NCBI RefSeq assembly: GCF_016863115.1
Contig: NZ_BOOG01000012.1
Location: forward strand, 62,001-126,000
Direction: 5' to 3'
Origin: Sphaerimonospora thailandensis
Lineage (GTDB): Bacteria > Actinomycetota > Actinomycetes > Streptosporangiales > Streptosporangiaceae
DNA length: 64,000 nucleotides
Translations under genes and position numbers: made by a program
The notes under the pieces: model-generated
The model's database searches: none
What the model was told of the DNA's origin: nothing
The model's input: only the letters and a program-made list of their open reading frames with translations
Shown here: positions 1-9,024 of the stretch, piece after piece
How positions within the stretch are numbered: the stretch's first letter is position 1
How the letters are laid out: every line of letters begins with the position of its first letter

Positions 1-1205
1 AGCACCTCGACCTCCTTGGCGGAAGCGAGTTCCGGGGGAAGCGCCAGGGTGTGCCTGCCGGTGGCCGCCCCCCGCTTGACCATGGAGAACACGTAGCAGG
101 AACCGTTGTGGAGTTTCAGCATGGTGTCCAGGCCGGGCGCGAAGGTGTGGCGGTACGACTGGGTGTTCAGCACCGGGGCCAGTTGGGCGATTCGCCGGTT
201 GACCTCGGTGACCGCGCTCCTCATCTCGGCGTAGCAGTCTTCTCTCAGCAGGTGCTGTGTCGGGCAGGGCCCCCCGAAACTGTGGTTGAAGTAGACGATC
301 CCCCGTGCCTCATGGATCAGTGAGTTCATCACCGCGCCGGCCGCCTCCTGGGGCTCGATCAGCCGCTTCCCGTTCGTTCCCGGCCAGCCGAGCTCGACGA
401 AGGCGTAGATCGGCTGCCGTCGCCCGTCCAGTGCGTCCAGTTGGCGCATCCTGTCGACGACATAACCGTAGTCCGCGGCGAGCGGACACTCCGTGGGCTT
501 CCACTTGAGGAAATGCTGCGACTCCGAGCAGATGCCGATGTCCGTGTACCAATACATGTCCGCCGAGGCGACGTCGGTGTAGGAGTTGACGAATTTGGCC
601 GCCTCCTGCGTCGTCGCCCAGACTTGTACGCCCTTGCCGTAATTGGCATAGAAGAACCGGCCGTCACCCTTGGGCAGTCTGTCCTTCAGCGTACGCATCG
701 CCGTGTAACCGCAGCGGGCATCCTGCGGATCACATATCTCCCCTTCGCCAGGAAACCGGCCTGTCCAGACACCGTCGCCAGGCCCGCCCCACATGTCGGC
801 CTCGTCGGTGATGAGCCATCCGACGCTCTCGGAGCCCACGCCCTTCAGCGGCTTGCTGGTCAGCGCGTACAGGCCATGCGCCCGAACCAGGTTCATGTCG
901 CTGTTTTCGGTCAGTTCGACATAGGTGTTGATGCCCGCGGCCTTGTCCGTGACCACGTCCTCGTCCGTTCCTACGGACTCAAACCAGACACCGATCGGGA
1001 AGAAGGACGACTTCCCCCATCCGGCGTCCTTGGCCACCCTGAACTTCTCGTAGTACGCGGGTCCCCCCTCCCAGGCGATCCGGGGAAGCCGCAGTTCGTC
1101 CAACCGGTGGTTGAGGGTCGCGCTCGCGGTGCACCACGCGGCCGAGGCCGCCAAGAGCACGACCGCGATCACCGACAGACGCCGTTTCCCCCGTCTCGAA
1201 GCCAT
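1..1205 (-). CDS. Secreted glycoside-hydrolase-like protein (partial, C-terminus off the left edge)
   Basis: The minus-strand frame opens at an ATG (1205-1203) preceded by GGGAGC and stays open to base 1, so about 401 residues are visible and the 3' end is missing. The N-terminus has basic residues (RRGKRR) and a hydrophobic stretch at about 10-27, a signal peptide or anchor. The body begins FFPIGVWFES, as many TIM-barrel glycosidases do, and continues GINTYVELTEN, WLITDEADMW, YANYGKG, SADMYWYTD, AFVELGWP and GIVYFNHSFGG. The acidic residues in TDEAD and FVELG are candidate catalytic acids (inference). It is last in a run with the GT2-GT4 fusion and the WecB-like gene, which suggests it trims or handles the polymer outside the cell. 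The exact GH family is not assigned. Confidence 0.8.
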   Translation of the reverse strand, partial: MASRRGKRRLSVIAVVLLAASAAWCTASATLNHRLDELRLPRIAWEGGPAYYEKFRVAKDAGWGKSSFFPIGVWFESVGTDEDVVTDKAAGINTYVELTENSDMNLVRAHGLYALTSKPLKGVGSESVGWLITDEADMWGGPGDGVWTGRFPGEGEICDPQDARCGYTAMRTLKDRLPKGDGRFFYANYGKGVQVWATTQEAAKFVNSYTDVASADMYWYTDIGICSESQHFLKWKPTECPLAADYGYVVDRMRQLDALDGRRQPIYAFVELGWPGTNGKRLIEPQEAAGAVMNSLIHEARGIVYFNHSFGGPCPTQHLLREDCYAEMRSAVTEVNRRIAQLAPVLNTQSYRHTFAPGLDTMLKLHNGSCYVFSMVKRGAATGRHTLALPPELASAKEVEV

Positions 1206-1252
1206 ACCGCTCCCGTCGCCGCGGCTCGTCTCCACGTGAATCCATGGACGTG

Positions 1253-3346
1253 TCAGTTTCTGCGCATCTCGACCAGCGTCATGAGCTCGGCGGCGCGCGC
1301 CGACCAGTCCGCGCCGGACACGGAGGCGCGCAGCGCTCCCGGGCTCATCGGGCCGCCCTCGGACAGTACCGTGCGAACGGCGTCGACGAAGGGTTTACCG
1401 CTCACGGCCACCCGCACCCGGTCGACGTACCCCGCCAACTCCGCGTAGTCGGTGCTCACGACAGGCAAGCCCAGGGCGAGGTATTCCTTCAGCTTGATCG
1501 GATTGGCATACCTGATCCACGCGTTGTCCAGCCATGGCATGATCGCGACGTCGAAGCCGGACCCGTACGCGGGGATCTGCTCATAGGGGCGGAACCCCAA
1601 CCAGTACACGTTCGGATAGCGGACGAGCCGGTCCATAGACCCGGTGGCGTCTCCGATCAGCACGAGAGACACATCGGAAAGCTCCTTGGCGACCCGCTCC
1701 AGCAGGTCGAAGTCCACCACGAAATCGTCCAGCGCCCCGAAGAAGCCCACTCGGGGACCCGGAATCGCACGCAGGTCGGCGGGCTGTCTCTCGACGGGCA
1801 CAGGCCGGAAGTGCTCCAGGTCCACCCCGTGATCGAGAAAGCGAGCGCGTTCGCCTGTCAGCGCGCGTTCCTCGGCCATCAGGGCACCGCTGACGTAGAT
1901 CACATGGTCGGCGTTCTCCAGCAGCGCCTTCTCCATGGCCTCGATCGCGGTCTGGTCCGCCTCGGGAAATGCGGAGTGCCGATCCGAGCGGTTGTACACC
2001 AGAGTATGCCGGCGTAACGGGCGCACCACATCCCACGCCGTCGGCAGAGTCGCCATGATCGCTGGCTCGCGCAGACCGAGCGCCCAGCACACAGCACGGA
2101 CCTGGGTCCGCACAAGCGTCGCGCCTGCCCATCTGCCGAAGCGTGAGCCGTACAACGGCAGCGGCAGGGGTGACATCACATAGAAGCCCGGCAGCGGCCG
2201 CCGGACGAACTTCGCCACGCTTCGGAGCTTGCGCACCACCCGCCTCAGCGCATGGGTGGACCTGCCCGGCAACGGCATCCGCATGCCGATGCCGTTGACG
2301 ACCAGCACGGGTCTGCGCGCGGCTATCCCGCGCATGAGCTGGAAGTCGGAGTGCGCTCTGTTGTGGTACCACCAGTCTTGGGCGGAGAAGCACACGTACC
2401 CGGATGGGGGCCGCCGGTCCGGCCCATCCGGCCGGGCCGGCCACTCACCCATCGTGAGCAGCGCCCGCAGACCGGCCCGATGCAACCGTCCGCTCGCGCC
2501 GCCGCGGGCCACACCGCGGATCAGTTCGTTCAGGATGGCGGCGAGTCGGAAGAGGCCCGCCGCGCTTCTGCCGTGCCGCTCGCGGTGCAGCCGGACACGA
2601 TTCGTCGCCGCCAATGCCGACAGCACGGGGGATGTGGACTGCTCGCCACCGAGATGGACCGCGGTCGCGGACGGCTCGTAGCGGACGGCGAAGCCCCGCT
2701 CACCCGCGCGCAGCATGTACTCGGTCTCCTCGGAGTAAAGGAAGTAACGGTCGTCCATAGGCCCCAGCGCGTCCAGGCATGCCTGCGAGACCAGCCAGGC
2801 CGCACCGGTCGCCCAGTCGACGGTACGCGGCGACCGGTAGGCGGCGGGGTCGGTCAGAACCTCACCGAGCAGTGCGTACCGGCCGGCCCGGGAGCCGCCG
2901 AGCACCGCCTCGCCCAGTGCTCGCATCACGGTCGGCCGTCTACGCAGGGAGAGATGCAGCCTGCCATCCGAGCCGACCAGCCGGGGCACCGCTATCCCCG
3001 CCCCGGCCGCCTCGAGGACCTCCCGCAGCCTGGCCACCGATCCCGGGCGCATCCTGATATCGGCGTTGAGCACCAGCACGTCGCAGCCGGGTGCTGCCGC
3101 CACGCCAGCGTTGATCCCCGCCGCGAAACCTCCGTTGCGTCCCATCTCGATCAGCTCGACTCCCGCCCCCCATTTCCGTACGCGGTCGACGGTGTCATCC
3201 GGCGAGGCGTTGTCCACTACGACGATTCGCGCCGGGCCGGCGTCCTCAAGCGCCGGGCCGAGGGAACGCAGGCAGTCCTCAATGATCTGTCCGGACGCGT
3301 ATGTGACGATCACCACGGCAAGTGGCGGACGAGTTGAAAGGGGCAT
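1253..3346 (-). CDS. Bifunctional GT2-GT4 glycosyltransferase fusion
   Basis: A protein of about 697 residues made of two catalytic modules. Residues ~5-250 are a GT-A (GT2, rhamnosyltransferase-like) domain with VVIVTYASG, VVDNASPDDT, RNGGFAAGINAG and the metal-binding LNADI. Residues ~320-697 are a GT-B (GT4) domain with YVSGALMAEE, RVGFFGALDD, IAMPWLDN-like and IKLKEYLALGLPVVST. It probably adds two successive sugars to the lipid-linked repeat unit at the inner membrane. Start choice: the frame extends to 3388, but 3346 (MPLSTRPPLAVV) has GGAGA 12 nt upstream, and 3364 lies just after the WecB-like stop. All three are possible. Transcribed after the WecB-like gene. Confidence 0.85.
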   Translation of the reverse strand: MPLSTRPPLAVVIVTYASGQIIEDCLRSLGPALEDAGPARIVVVDNASPDDTVDRVRKWGAGVELIEMGRNGGFAAGINAGVAAAPGCDVLVLNADIRMRPGSVARLREVLEAAGAGIAVPRLVGSDGRLHLSLRRRPTVMRALGEAVLGGSRAGRYALLGEVLTDPAAYRSPRTVDWATGAAWLVSQACLDALGPMDDRYFLYSEETEYMLRAGERGFAVRYEPSATAVHLGGEQSTSPVLSALAATNRVRLHRERHGRSAAGLFRLAAILNELIRGVARGGASGRLHRAGLRALLTMGEWPARPDGPDRRPPSGYVCFSAQDWWYHNRAHSDFQLMRGIAARRPVLVVNGIGMRMPLPGRSTHALRRVVRKLRSVAKFVRRPLPGFYVMSPLPLPLYGSRFGRWAGATLVRTQVRAVCWALGLREPAIMATLPTAWDVVRPLRRHTLVYNRSDRHSAFPEADQTAIEAMEKALLENADHVIYVSGALMAEERALTGERARFLDHGVDLEHFRPVPVERQPADLRAIPGPRVGFFGALDDFVVDFDLLERVAKELSDVSLVLIGDATGSMDRLVRYPNVYWLGFRPYEQIPAYGSGFDVAIMPWLDNAWIRYANPIKLKEYLALGLPVVSTDYAELAGYVDRVRVAVSGKPFVDAVRTVLSEGGPMSPGALRASVSGADWSARAAELMTLVEMRRN

Positions 3347-3366
3347 ATGACAGCTGTTCTCCATGG

Positions 3367-4182
3367 TCAGGGCTGACGGTTGACCCACAGCCGCTTCCAG
3401 GCGGCGCCGGAGAGCAGCTTGATCGCGAATGGGAGATCATCTTTCAGGTAGCGGCCCGCGAGACGGCGTGGCTCCAGCCAGAGCCGGTACAGCCACTCGC
3501 CTCCGATCCGCTGCAGCCGCTCAGGGGCCCGGCGAAACTGCTGGGCGGCCATCGGGATGCCCGCACCACAGCCGAGATACCAGGCGCGCGGCAACCGGGC
3601 CTGGAGTGCGGCGATGGTGCGTTCCTGCTTCGGGAAGCCGAGTCCGACGAACACGAGGTCGGGCGTGGTGGCGACCACGCGATCCGCGGTTTCCCGCATG
3701 CCTTCGGGGGTGGCGTCGAAGCCGTGCGGCGGGGCATAGACCCCGGCCACTCGTAATGATGGGTAGCGCTTCGAAAGCAGTCGGCCGGCGGTCTCCGGAA
3801 CACCTGGATCTCCGCCGAGGAGGAAGATCGAGCGTCCTTCGCGTGCGGCCAGTCCGCTGAGGCTGAAGACTAGGGAAGCGCCGGTCACCCGGCCCGGGAC
3901 CGGGTGACCCGACAGGCGTGCCGCCCACACCACCGGCGCTCCGTCCGCGACGACGAGTTCGGCCGAGGCGACGAGCGAAGTGAGCGCCGGGTCCCTTGTC
4001 GCAGCGCGGACGATATCGATGTTGGCCGTGACGATCGAGCCCCCGAGGTTCCTTCGCCAGGCCTCCGCGATGTGCTCCGCCACCCCGGACTCACTGATCG
4101 CCATTACGTCGACGGATCCAATACGTATCCGCGGGATCGCCGAACTCGCCGTCCATCCGGAACTACGCAGGTAGCGGTCCAC
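3367..4182 (-). CDS. WecB/TagA/CpsF family glycosyltransferase (GT26)
   Basis: 271 residues from a GTG start. Family motifs are clear: TANIDIV (~50), VADGAPVVWAARLSG (~80), FLLGGDPG (~118), VFVGLGFPKQE (~175), GCGAG (~200), and the C-terminal RAPERLQRIGGEWLYRL followed by EPRRL and RYLKDD. GT26 enzymes transfer N-acetylmannosamine, N-acetylmannosaminuronate or glucose onto a lipid-linked acceptor, usually as the second sugar. The exact donor cannot be read from sequence. First gene of a minus-strand run with the GT2-GT4 fusion and the secreted glycosidase-like protein; divergent from the RmlC-like gene across about 150 bp. Confidence 0.9.
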   Translation of the reverse strand: MDRYLRSSGWTASSAIPRIRIGSVDVMAISESGVAEHIAEAWRRNLGGSIVTANIDIVRAATRDPALTSLVASAELVVADGAPVVWAARLSGHPVPGRVTGASLVFSLSGLAAREGRSIFLLGGDPGVPETAGRLLSKRYPSLRVAGVYAPPHGFDATPEGMRETADRVVATTPDLVFVGLGFPKQERTIAALQARLPRAWYLGCGAGIPMAAQQFRRAPERLQRIGGEWLYRLWLEPRRLAGRYLKDDLPFAIKLLSGAAWKRLWVNRQP

Positions 4183-4331
4183 CGGAATATGTCCACCCCC
4201 AATGTCGAATACCGATCGACCTTTATTCGGTGGGTCCGCCGGCCCGCACCATCCAATGGATCGCGGACGATATCTCTCTCGTTACACGCATTCTCCTGGA
4301 GGATTTTCCGGACATCTGTGATGATAAATAC

Positions 4332-4922
4332 ATGCACGTTGAAATCGGAGCACTCGATGGCGTCCTAATGTTCATATCGACACCACATCGGGACGAACGA
4401 GGATTTTTCACACGAACCTTTGATGTTTCGGTCGCCACCGCCCATGGCCTGGATCCCGCGTCATTCATCCAGGACAGTCAGTCCCGTACGATCCGGGGTG
4501 GCATCCGTGCCCTACACGGACGAGCCGGGCGGGGGGAGGCCAAGCTCGTCCGCTGTGCCCGGGGTGCGATCCTCGACGTGCTCGTGGACGCCCGGCCCGG
4601 CTCCAGCACATATGGTGAGCAGATGTCGGTGGTGCTCGACGACGAGAACTTCACCCACCTGTACGTTCCTCCCGGCCTGCTGCACGGCTATCAGGCGCTG
4701 ACCGAGGCCGACGTCTGCTACCGCATCGACAGGGAGCACGATCCCGCCGAGGACATCTCCGTCCGGTATGACGACCCCGACCTGGCGATCCAGTGGCCTC
4801 TCCCGGTAACCGCGATCAGCCGTCGCGACCTGGCGGCGCAGTCCTGGCGGCAACTGCGTACCCGGCTGGAAACCGCCCTCGACCCGAACCCTCGCGACGT
4901 GTCGAACAACGACGTCCCGTGA
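4332..4922 (+). CDS. dTDP-4-dehydrorhamnose 3,5-epimerase family protein (RmlC-like, copy 1)
   Basis: 196 residues starting at MHVEIGALDGV. The frame is open farther upstream, but RmlC proteins normally begin a few residues before the RDERGFF motif seen here, so the ATG at 4332 was chosen. No good ribosome site precedes it. Cupin-fold landmarks are kept: RALH (catalytic His), EAKLV (Lys), PPGLLHGY (His), CYRID (Tyr) and DDPDLAIQW (Asp). It stands alone on the plus strand, away from rmlABD. The first ~30 codons use many AT-rich codons (CTA, ATA, ACA, TTT), unlike the neighbours. It may act on a sugar made by the cytidylyltransferase/C-methyltransferase operon rather than on rhamnose precursors (inference). 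Confidence 0.85.
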   Translation: MHVEIGALDGVLMFISTPHRDERGFFTRTFDVSVATAHGLDPASFIQDSQSRTIRGGIRALHGRAGRGEAKLVRCARGAILDVLVDARPGSSTYGEQMSVVLDDENFTHLYVPPGLLHGYQALTEADVCYRIDREHDPAEDISVRYDDPDLAIQWPLPVTAISRRDLAAQSWRQLRTRLETALDPNPRDVSNNDVP

Positions 4923-4991
4923 CCGATGGATGAGGCATGTTCGCGCGTGGTCGCACGGCGCGCGGTCGTCGTCGGAGTGCTTTGCCGATCC

Positions 4992-6386
4992 TCACCCTGC
5001 TTCGCCGGGTCGGCCCGGCGTCTCCGAACCGTGCCGATCGGGTGTCTCCAGCAGGTTACGGCCACTCACCGTCCCAGCCTCCTCCCGGCTGGTCCGCAAC
5101 AGGGACCCCGCCGCCCCGATGAGAAGGAACGACACACCGGTCACCATCGGGAACGCCAGCAGATCGAAGGTCGCCGAACCCACCAGGGGAACGAGCAGGC
5201 ACGCCGCCAGTGTGAGGCCGAGATCGCGCCGGCCCGGGTTTCCGCTCAGGTAACGGGCACGGAGCGCCGAGTAGGCACCGGCCAGGAAGACCGCGGCGAA
5301 GACCGTGACACCGATCACGCCGGTTTCCACGACAGTCAGAATGTACTGATTGTCGAACACTATATATTTCGGCGCGTACCAGGTGCCGATGCCGCGGCCG
5401 AGCCAGGGATGCCTGGCGATCTCAGCGATGGCGATCGAGTAGTCATTGGTGCGGTACAGAACGCTGTTATCCGTACCGAAGTTGGCGAACAGGCCATAGA
5501 ACGTGCCGAGCAGGCCCGGAACCAGCACCTTCATCAGCACGAGGAAAACGGCGGCGACGCTCAGCGCCCTGGCCCTGCGGCGGCCGGGCCAGCCGGAAAG
5601 CAGGACGGCCGCCACCACCCCCGCACCGAGAACAGCCGACCTGGAGACGGAGAACATCAGGCCGGCGCCGATCAAACCGGTGCACACCCACCAGCGCACA
5701 GTGGGCTCGGCACGCTCCCGCGCCTGAAAACCGTAATGGGCGGCGAGCGGCAGCAGCATCGAGGACAGCACGCCGAACTCGATGGGGTGGGTGGCCGTCG
5801 CCGCCACCCGGCGCAAGGAATCACGAATCTCGACCATGCTCCCCTCCGTGGAATAGCGGAGCCCGGGCAGTTCGAGATAACGGGTGAGGTCGAGGCCCAC
5901 GGCGAACTGGAATACCGCGATGACGGCGATCACGGCGCCGCAGACCACGACCGCCTTGAGCACGAAGTCCAGACGGTCGGCTCCCCGGACGCCGTCGCAC
6001 ACCGCGAGCGCGATTCCGACGTTGGCGATGATCAGGACCAGAGCGTGGTCGGCGAGCCTCAACTCATCCGCCGGTAGGAAACCGTAACTGGCGACACCGT
6101 ACGTGGCGAGCGTCGCCGTCGTGTAGACGAACAACGCCGTCCGCGCGGGAGTGCGGCCTTTGGCCGCGCCCAGCGTGGTCGTGAATGTCGCGCACATCCA
6201 GCACATGCCCGCCAGAAGGCTGAAGAGGCTGGCGGGCGTCAGGGACAGCGGCAACCCCTTGATGACCAGACGCGCCGGTATGAGAAGCAGCGCCATAACG
6301 AACAGAACGGCGAGGGTCGCGCCATCAGCCCGCCCACGGCCAAGCACGTCCGGACCGTCGACCGGCTCGACGGCGAGCGCGGTCAC
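4992..6386 (-). CDS. O-antigen ligase/polymerase family membrane protein (Wzy-like, copy 1)
   Basis: About 464 residues, starting at a GTG that overlaps the upstream stop as GTGA (a second GTG lies one codon earlier). The longer open frame upstream lies inside the neighbouring gene. Roughly 12 hydrophobic segments are visible. The long loop before the last helices carries RYSTEG, HPIEFG and, later, ARHPWLGRGIGTW and DNQYILTVVETG, typical of Wzy/O-antigen ligase proteins. It probably joins lipid-linked repeats on the outer face of the membrane. Translationally coupled to the Wzz-like gene upstream, a normal polymerase plus length-regulator pair. The C-terminus is a charged tail of about 40 residues. 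Confidence 0.85.
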   Translation of the reverse strand: MTALAVEPVDGPDVLGRGRADGATLAVLFVMALLLIPARLVIKGLPLSLTPASLFSLLAGMCWMCATFTTTLGAAKGRTPARTALFVYTTATLATYGVASYGFLPADELRLADHALVLIIANVGIALAVCDGVRGADRLDFVLKAVVVCGAVIAVIAVFQFAVGLDLTRYLELPGLRYSTEGSMVEIRDSLRRVAATATHPIEFGVLSSMLLPLAAHYGFQARERAEPTVRWWVCTGLIGAGLMFSVSRSAVLGAGVVAAVLLSGWPGRRRARALSVAAVFLVLMKVLVPGLLGTFYGLFANFGTDNSVLYRTNDYSIAIAEIARHPWLGRGIGTWYAPKYIVFDNQYILTVVETGVIGVTVFAAVFLAGAYSALRARYLSGNPGRRDLGLTLAACLLVPLVGSATFDLLAFPMVTGVSFLLIGAAGSLLRTSREEAGTVSGRNLLETPDRHGSETPGRPGEAG

Positions 6387-7078
6387 CACGTCGGAGCCCC
6401 GTCGCCGACCTCTACCCGGGCGGCCTTCCGTGCCCGCGAGGACTGGGCGATGCTCTCGGCGGCGAAGGCGGTCACCAGGCTCGCCACGCACCCGAGTGCC
6501 GCCGCCGTGACCGCCGCGCGCAGCCGACGGCCGTACTGCGGCAGCGGGGTCGTCGGCGGTACGGCTTCACTCATCGAGATGAACGTGGCCGGTGGGGTGT
6601 CGAGGCTCCGCTGCCGATCGTCCAGTACCTGCCTGGCCTTCACCATCACCCGGCCGACGATGCGGCGTGCGCTCTCCGGCGAAGTGCTCTCGCCCGTGAT
6701 GAACACGAACGGCGACTGGGTCAGCGCCTCCAGGTTGCCGTTCCCGTTGGTGACCTGGTAAGCGGGGTCACCGCCCGGTGTCACCCCCAGCTCGCCCGAT
6801 ACCTCGGGTGTGCCGAGCGCCACGATGACGACCGAGGCCGCCATGCTCAGCCCATGGTCGAAGTTGAGCAGCGGGTTGGTCAGGTCGCCGCGGCGCTCCG
6901 GGTCGTGCGGTTGGGTCCCACCGCTCGTCGGGATCGTCAGCACGAGAACGGCGTTCGACACATAAGTTGTCGGGATTGACACGTAAACCGCGAAGGAGGC
7001 ACCCACGGCCAGCGCGAACGCGGGCAGCGTGACATACCAACGCCGGAACAGAACGACGACCGTCCCCCAGAAGTCCAT
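6383..7078 (-). CDS. Wzz-like chain-length/co-polymerase membrane protein (short form 1)
   Basis: 231 residues beginning MDFWGTVVVLFRRWYV, with TM segments at about 15-35 and 188-210 and an extracytoplasmic region between them. This two-TM layout with PTTYVSNAVLVLT after TM1 and a short cytoplasmic tail is that of polysaccharide co-polymerases without a fused kinase. A strong GGGAGGGG site lies upstream. Its nearest relative in the window is the 255-residue gene at 8107-8874: both start MDFW and share TTP/TIPTSGGT-like, LTNPLL and RQRxLxxP blocks. It probably sets polymer length with the adjacent Wzy-like protein. No tyrosine kinase partner is visible. Confidence 0.75.
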   Translation of the reverse strand: MDFWGTVVVLFRRWYVTLPAFALAVGASFAVYVSIPTTYVSNAVLVLTIPTSGGTQPHDPERRGDLTNPLLNFDHGLSMAASVVIVALGTPEVSGELGVTPGGDPAYQVTNGNGNLEALTQSPFVFITGESTSPESARRIVGRVMVKARQVLDDRQRSLDTPPATFISMSEAVPPTTPLPQYGRRLRAAVTAAALGCVASLVTAFAAESIAQSSRARKAARVEVGDGAPTW

Positions 7079-7219
7079 GGGTTACCCCTCCCGTTCACAC
7101 GTTTGGTCCTTGGCCGGGCATCGCCGTACCCGTGAAAACGGACCACCGGAATGAGCGGTCTCGTTACCATGGCGCTCACCGTTATCGATCGGGGCACAAC
7201 GACCGGGAGCCGACCAGCC

Positions 7220-8092
7220 ATGAGCGAGCTTGCCGTCATCACACCCAGTTACGCACCGGACGCGGATCTCTTCGCCGAGTTGCACAGGTCCGTCCTCACG
7301 CACACCCCGCACGACACGGTGCACCACGTCATCGTCCCGCCGGCGGACAGAGCCCTGTTCGCCCAGTACGGCGGTGCGCGCTGCCACGTGTGGACGTATC
7401 CGGAGATCCTGCCGCGACGCTACGCGCACCTGCCGCGGACCGGTCTGTGGATGAACCTCCGCCGCCCCTGGCCACCCGTCCGAGGTTGGGTGATGCAGCA
7501 GACCCTGAAGATCGCGGCGGCAGGGGAGATCGCCGCCGACGTCGTCCTGCTGGCCGACTCCGACGTTGTGCTGGTCCGGCCGACGACCGCGGAGAGATTC
7601 ATGACGGATGGGCGGATGCGGCTCTATCGCGAGGAGGACGCGGTCACCGCCGAGATGGAGCGGCACGTGCGATGGCATCATGTCGCCAGGAGACTGCTCG
7701 GACTGCCTTCCGCCCCGGCGCCGCCGCTGCGCGACTACGTGAGCCCGCTGAACTTCTGGGATCCGCGGATCGTCCGCGCCATGCAGCGGCGCATCCAGGA
7801 GACGACCGGCCAGGACTGGATAGACGCCTTCAACTCTCAACTGCACATATCCGAGTTCATCCTTTACGGCGTGTACGTCGACGAGGTCCTCGGCGCGTCG
7901 GCCGCGCCTTCCGACACCACGATCTGCCACAACATGTGGGATCAGGCGCCACTGGACCACGATGGGGCCGTGGCGTTCGCGGAGCGACTGCCGTCTGAGG
8001 CGATCGCCATGATGATCTCCGCGAAGTCGGGCACGCCTCGGCGCTTTCGGCTCGCCGCGGCGCGGAGATGCGCCGAGTTGGCCGGCGAGTGA
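7220..8092 (+). CDS. DUF6492 family protein, glycosyltransferase-like
   Basis: 290 residues from ATG 7220, preceded by GGGAG. The open frame extends to 7151, but MSELAVITPSYAPD is the typical family N-terminus. It has a nucleotide-sugar-transferase-like plan: an N-terminal strand AVITPSYAPD, then VVLLADSDVVLVRP with an acidic DSD motif at ~115, then VRWHHVARRLLG, NFWDPRIV and LHISEFILYGVYVDEVLG. I recognise the family as DUF6492, which has no proven activity that I can name. The fold and the locus suggest transfer of a sugar or similar group. It stands alone on the plus strand between two minus-strand Wzz-like genes. Confidence 0.75.
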   Translation: MSELAVITPSYAPDADLFAELHRSVLTHTPHDTVHHVIVPPADRALFAQYGGARCHVWTYPEILPRRYAHLPRTGLWMNLRRPWPPVRGWVMQQTLKIAAAGEIAADVVLLADSDVVLVRPTTAERFMTDGRMRLYREEDAVTAEMERHVRWHHVARRLLGLPSAPAPPLRDYVSPLNFWDPRIVRAMQRRIQETTGQDWIDAFNSQLHISEFILYGVYVDEVLGASAAPSDTTICHNMWDQAPLDHDGAVAFAERLPSEAIAMMISAKSGTPRRFRLAAARRCAELAGE

Positions 8093-8106
8093 CATCGGCG
8101 GGACGT

Positions 8107-8874
8107 TCATCGGGCACTTGGAGCCGTCGGTGTGACCTCGTCCGCGTTCTCCCTCGGAACGGCCCCGTTCTCCTGCGGATCAGGCCCGGCACCCCACGGA
8201 TCGGGTACGGAACGTCTTTCGCGCCGGACGTCCCGCATCCGTTCCCGGAAATAGGCGAGGCCGAGCCCGCCGGCGACCACGGCCAGCAGCGCCCCGACCG
8301 CGGTGCCCAGTTTGGTGGCGCGCCGAGCCTCAGGGACCGCCGGCGGCACCACGGCGGTGACCGCGATATGGGTGGACGCCGGGGCTTTGAGCGCCCGCTG
8401 CCGCGCGTCCAACTCCTCGCGAATGAACTGTTCCGCCCGCACCGCCACGGCACGGGCGGTGTCAGGCGAGTCGCTGTCCACCTCGATATAGAGGAACGGG
8501 CCGTTCAGGCTCATACCGAGAAGCTCCGGATTGGTGCGCCCATCGTTGATCATGATCTCCGTCGGGCTGCCGTCGCCGGCACCGAGCCGTTCCAGCATCT
8601 GCGGGGTGTTCATCGCGAGGATCAGAATGCCGGCCGTCGTTCGCAGGCCGTCATTGAACTGAAGCAATGGGTTGGTCAGGCCGACCGGCTCATCGGGATC
8701 GGCGGACAGGGTGCCGCCGGTCGCGGGAGTGGTCAGCACCATGGAGGAACTGGACACATAGCGAGTGGGCACGACCAAATAGGTGATTACGGCGGCCAAA
8801 ATCCCCAAGGTGATCAGTGGAGGCCCGACGAATTTACGCCGCACGAGCCCGAGGATGCGCTTCCAGAAGTCCAT
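8107..8874 (-). CDS. Wzz-like chain-length/co-polymerase membrane protein (short form 2)
   Basis: 255 residues starting MDFWKRILGLVRRKFV, with TM1 at ~17-35 and TM2 at ~183-203. The outer loop contains PTRYVSSSSMVLTTPATGGT, LTNPLLQFNDGL and a FLYIEVDSDSPDTAR segment typical of Wzz-type domains. The tail of about 50 residues is polar and proline-rich. GGAGGGTGAGGA lies just upstream. It is a paralogue of the 6383-7078 product. Two such proteins in one locus may give two length classes, or a hetero-oligomer (inference). It is transcribed alone, convergent with the DUF6492 gene and divergent from the acyltransferase. Confidence 0.75.
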   Translation of the reverse strand: MDFWKRILGLVRRKFVGPPLITLGILAAVITYLVVPTRYVSSSSMVLTTPATGGTLSADPDEPVGLTNPLLQFNDGLRTTAGILILAMNTPQMLERLGAGDGSPTEIMINDGRTNPELLGMSLNGPFLYIEVDSDSPDTARAVAVRAEQFIREELDARQRALKAPASTHIAVTAVVPPAVPEARRATKLGTAVGALLAVVAGGLGLAYFRERMRDVRRERRSVPDPWGAGPDPQENGAVPRENADEVTPTAPSAR

Positions 8875-9024
8875 GCTTCCTCACCCTCCGAGCGTTCCCA
8901 TGTACGACGAACACCGGAGAATGTACTTTACCAATCGGGAGTCCGCGCCCCCGGTTTGAAACGATCCAACAACCGTTACCTGTGACATCTCGCGGCCGTC
9001 CGACGATAATCTGGAGTGGATCGA

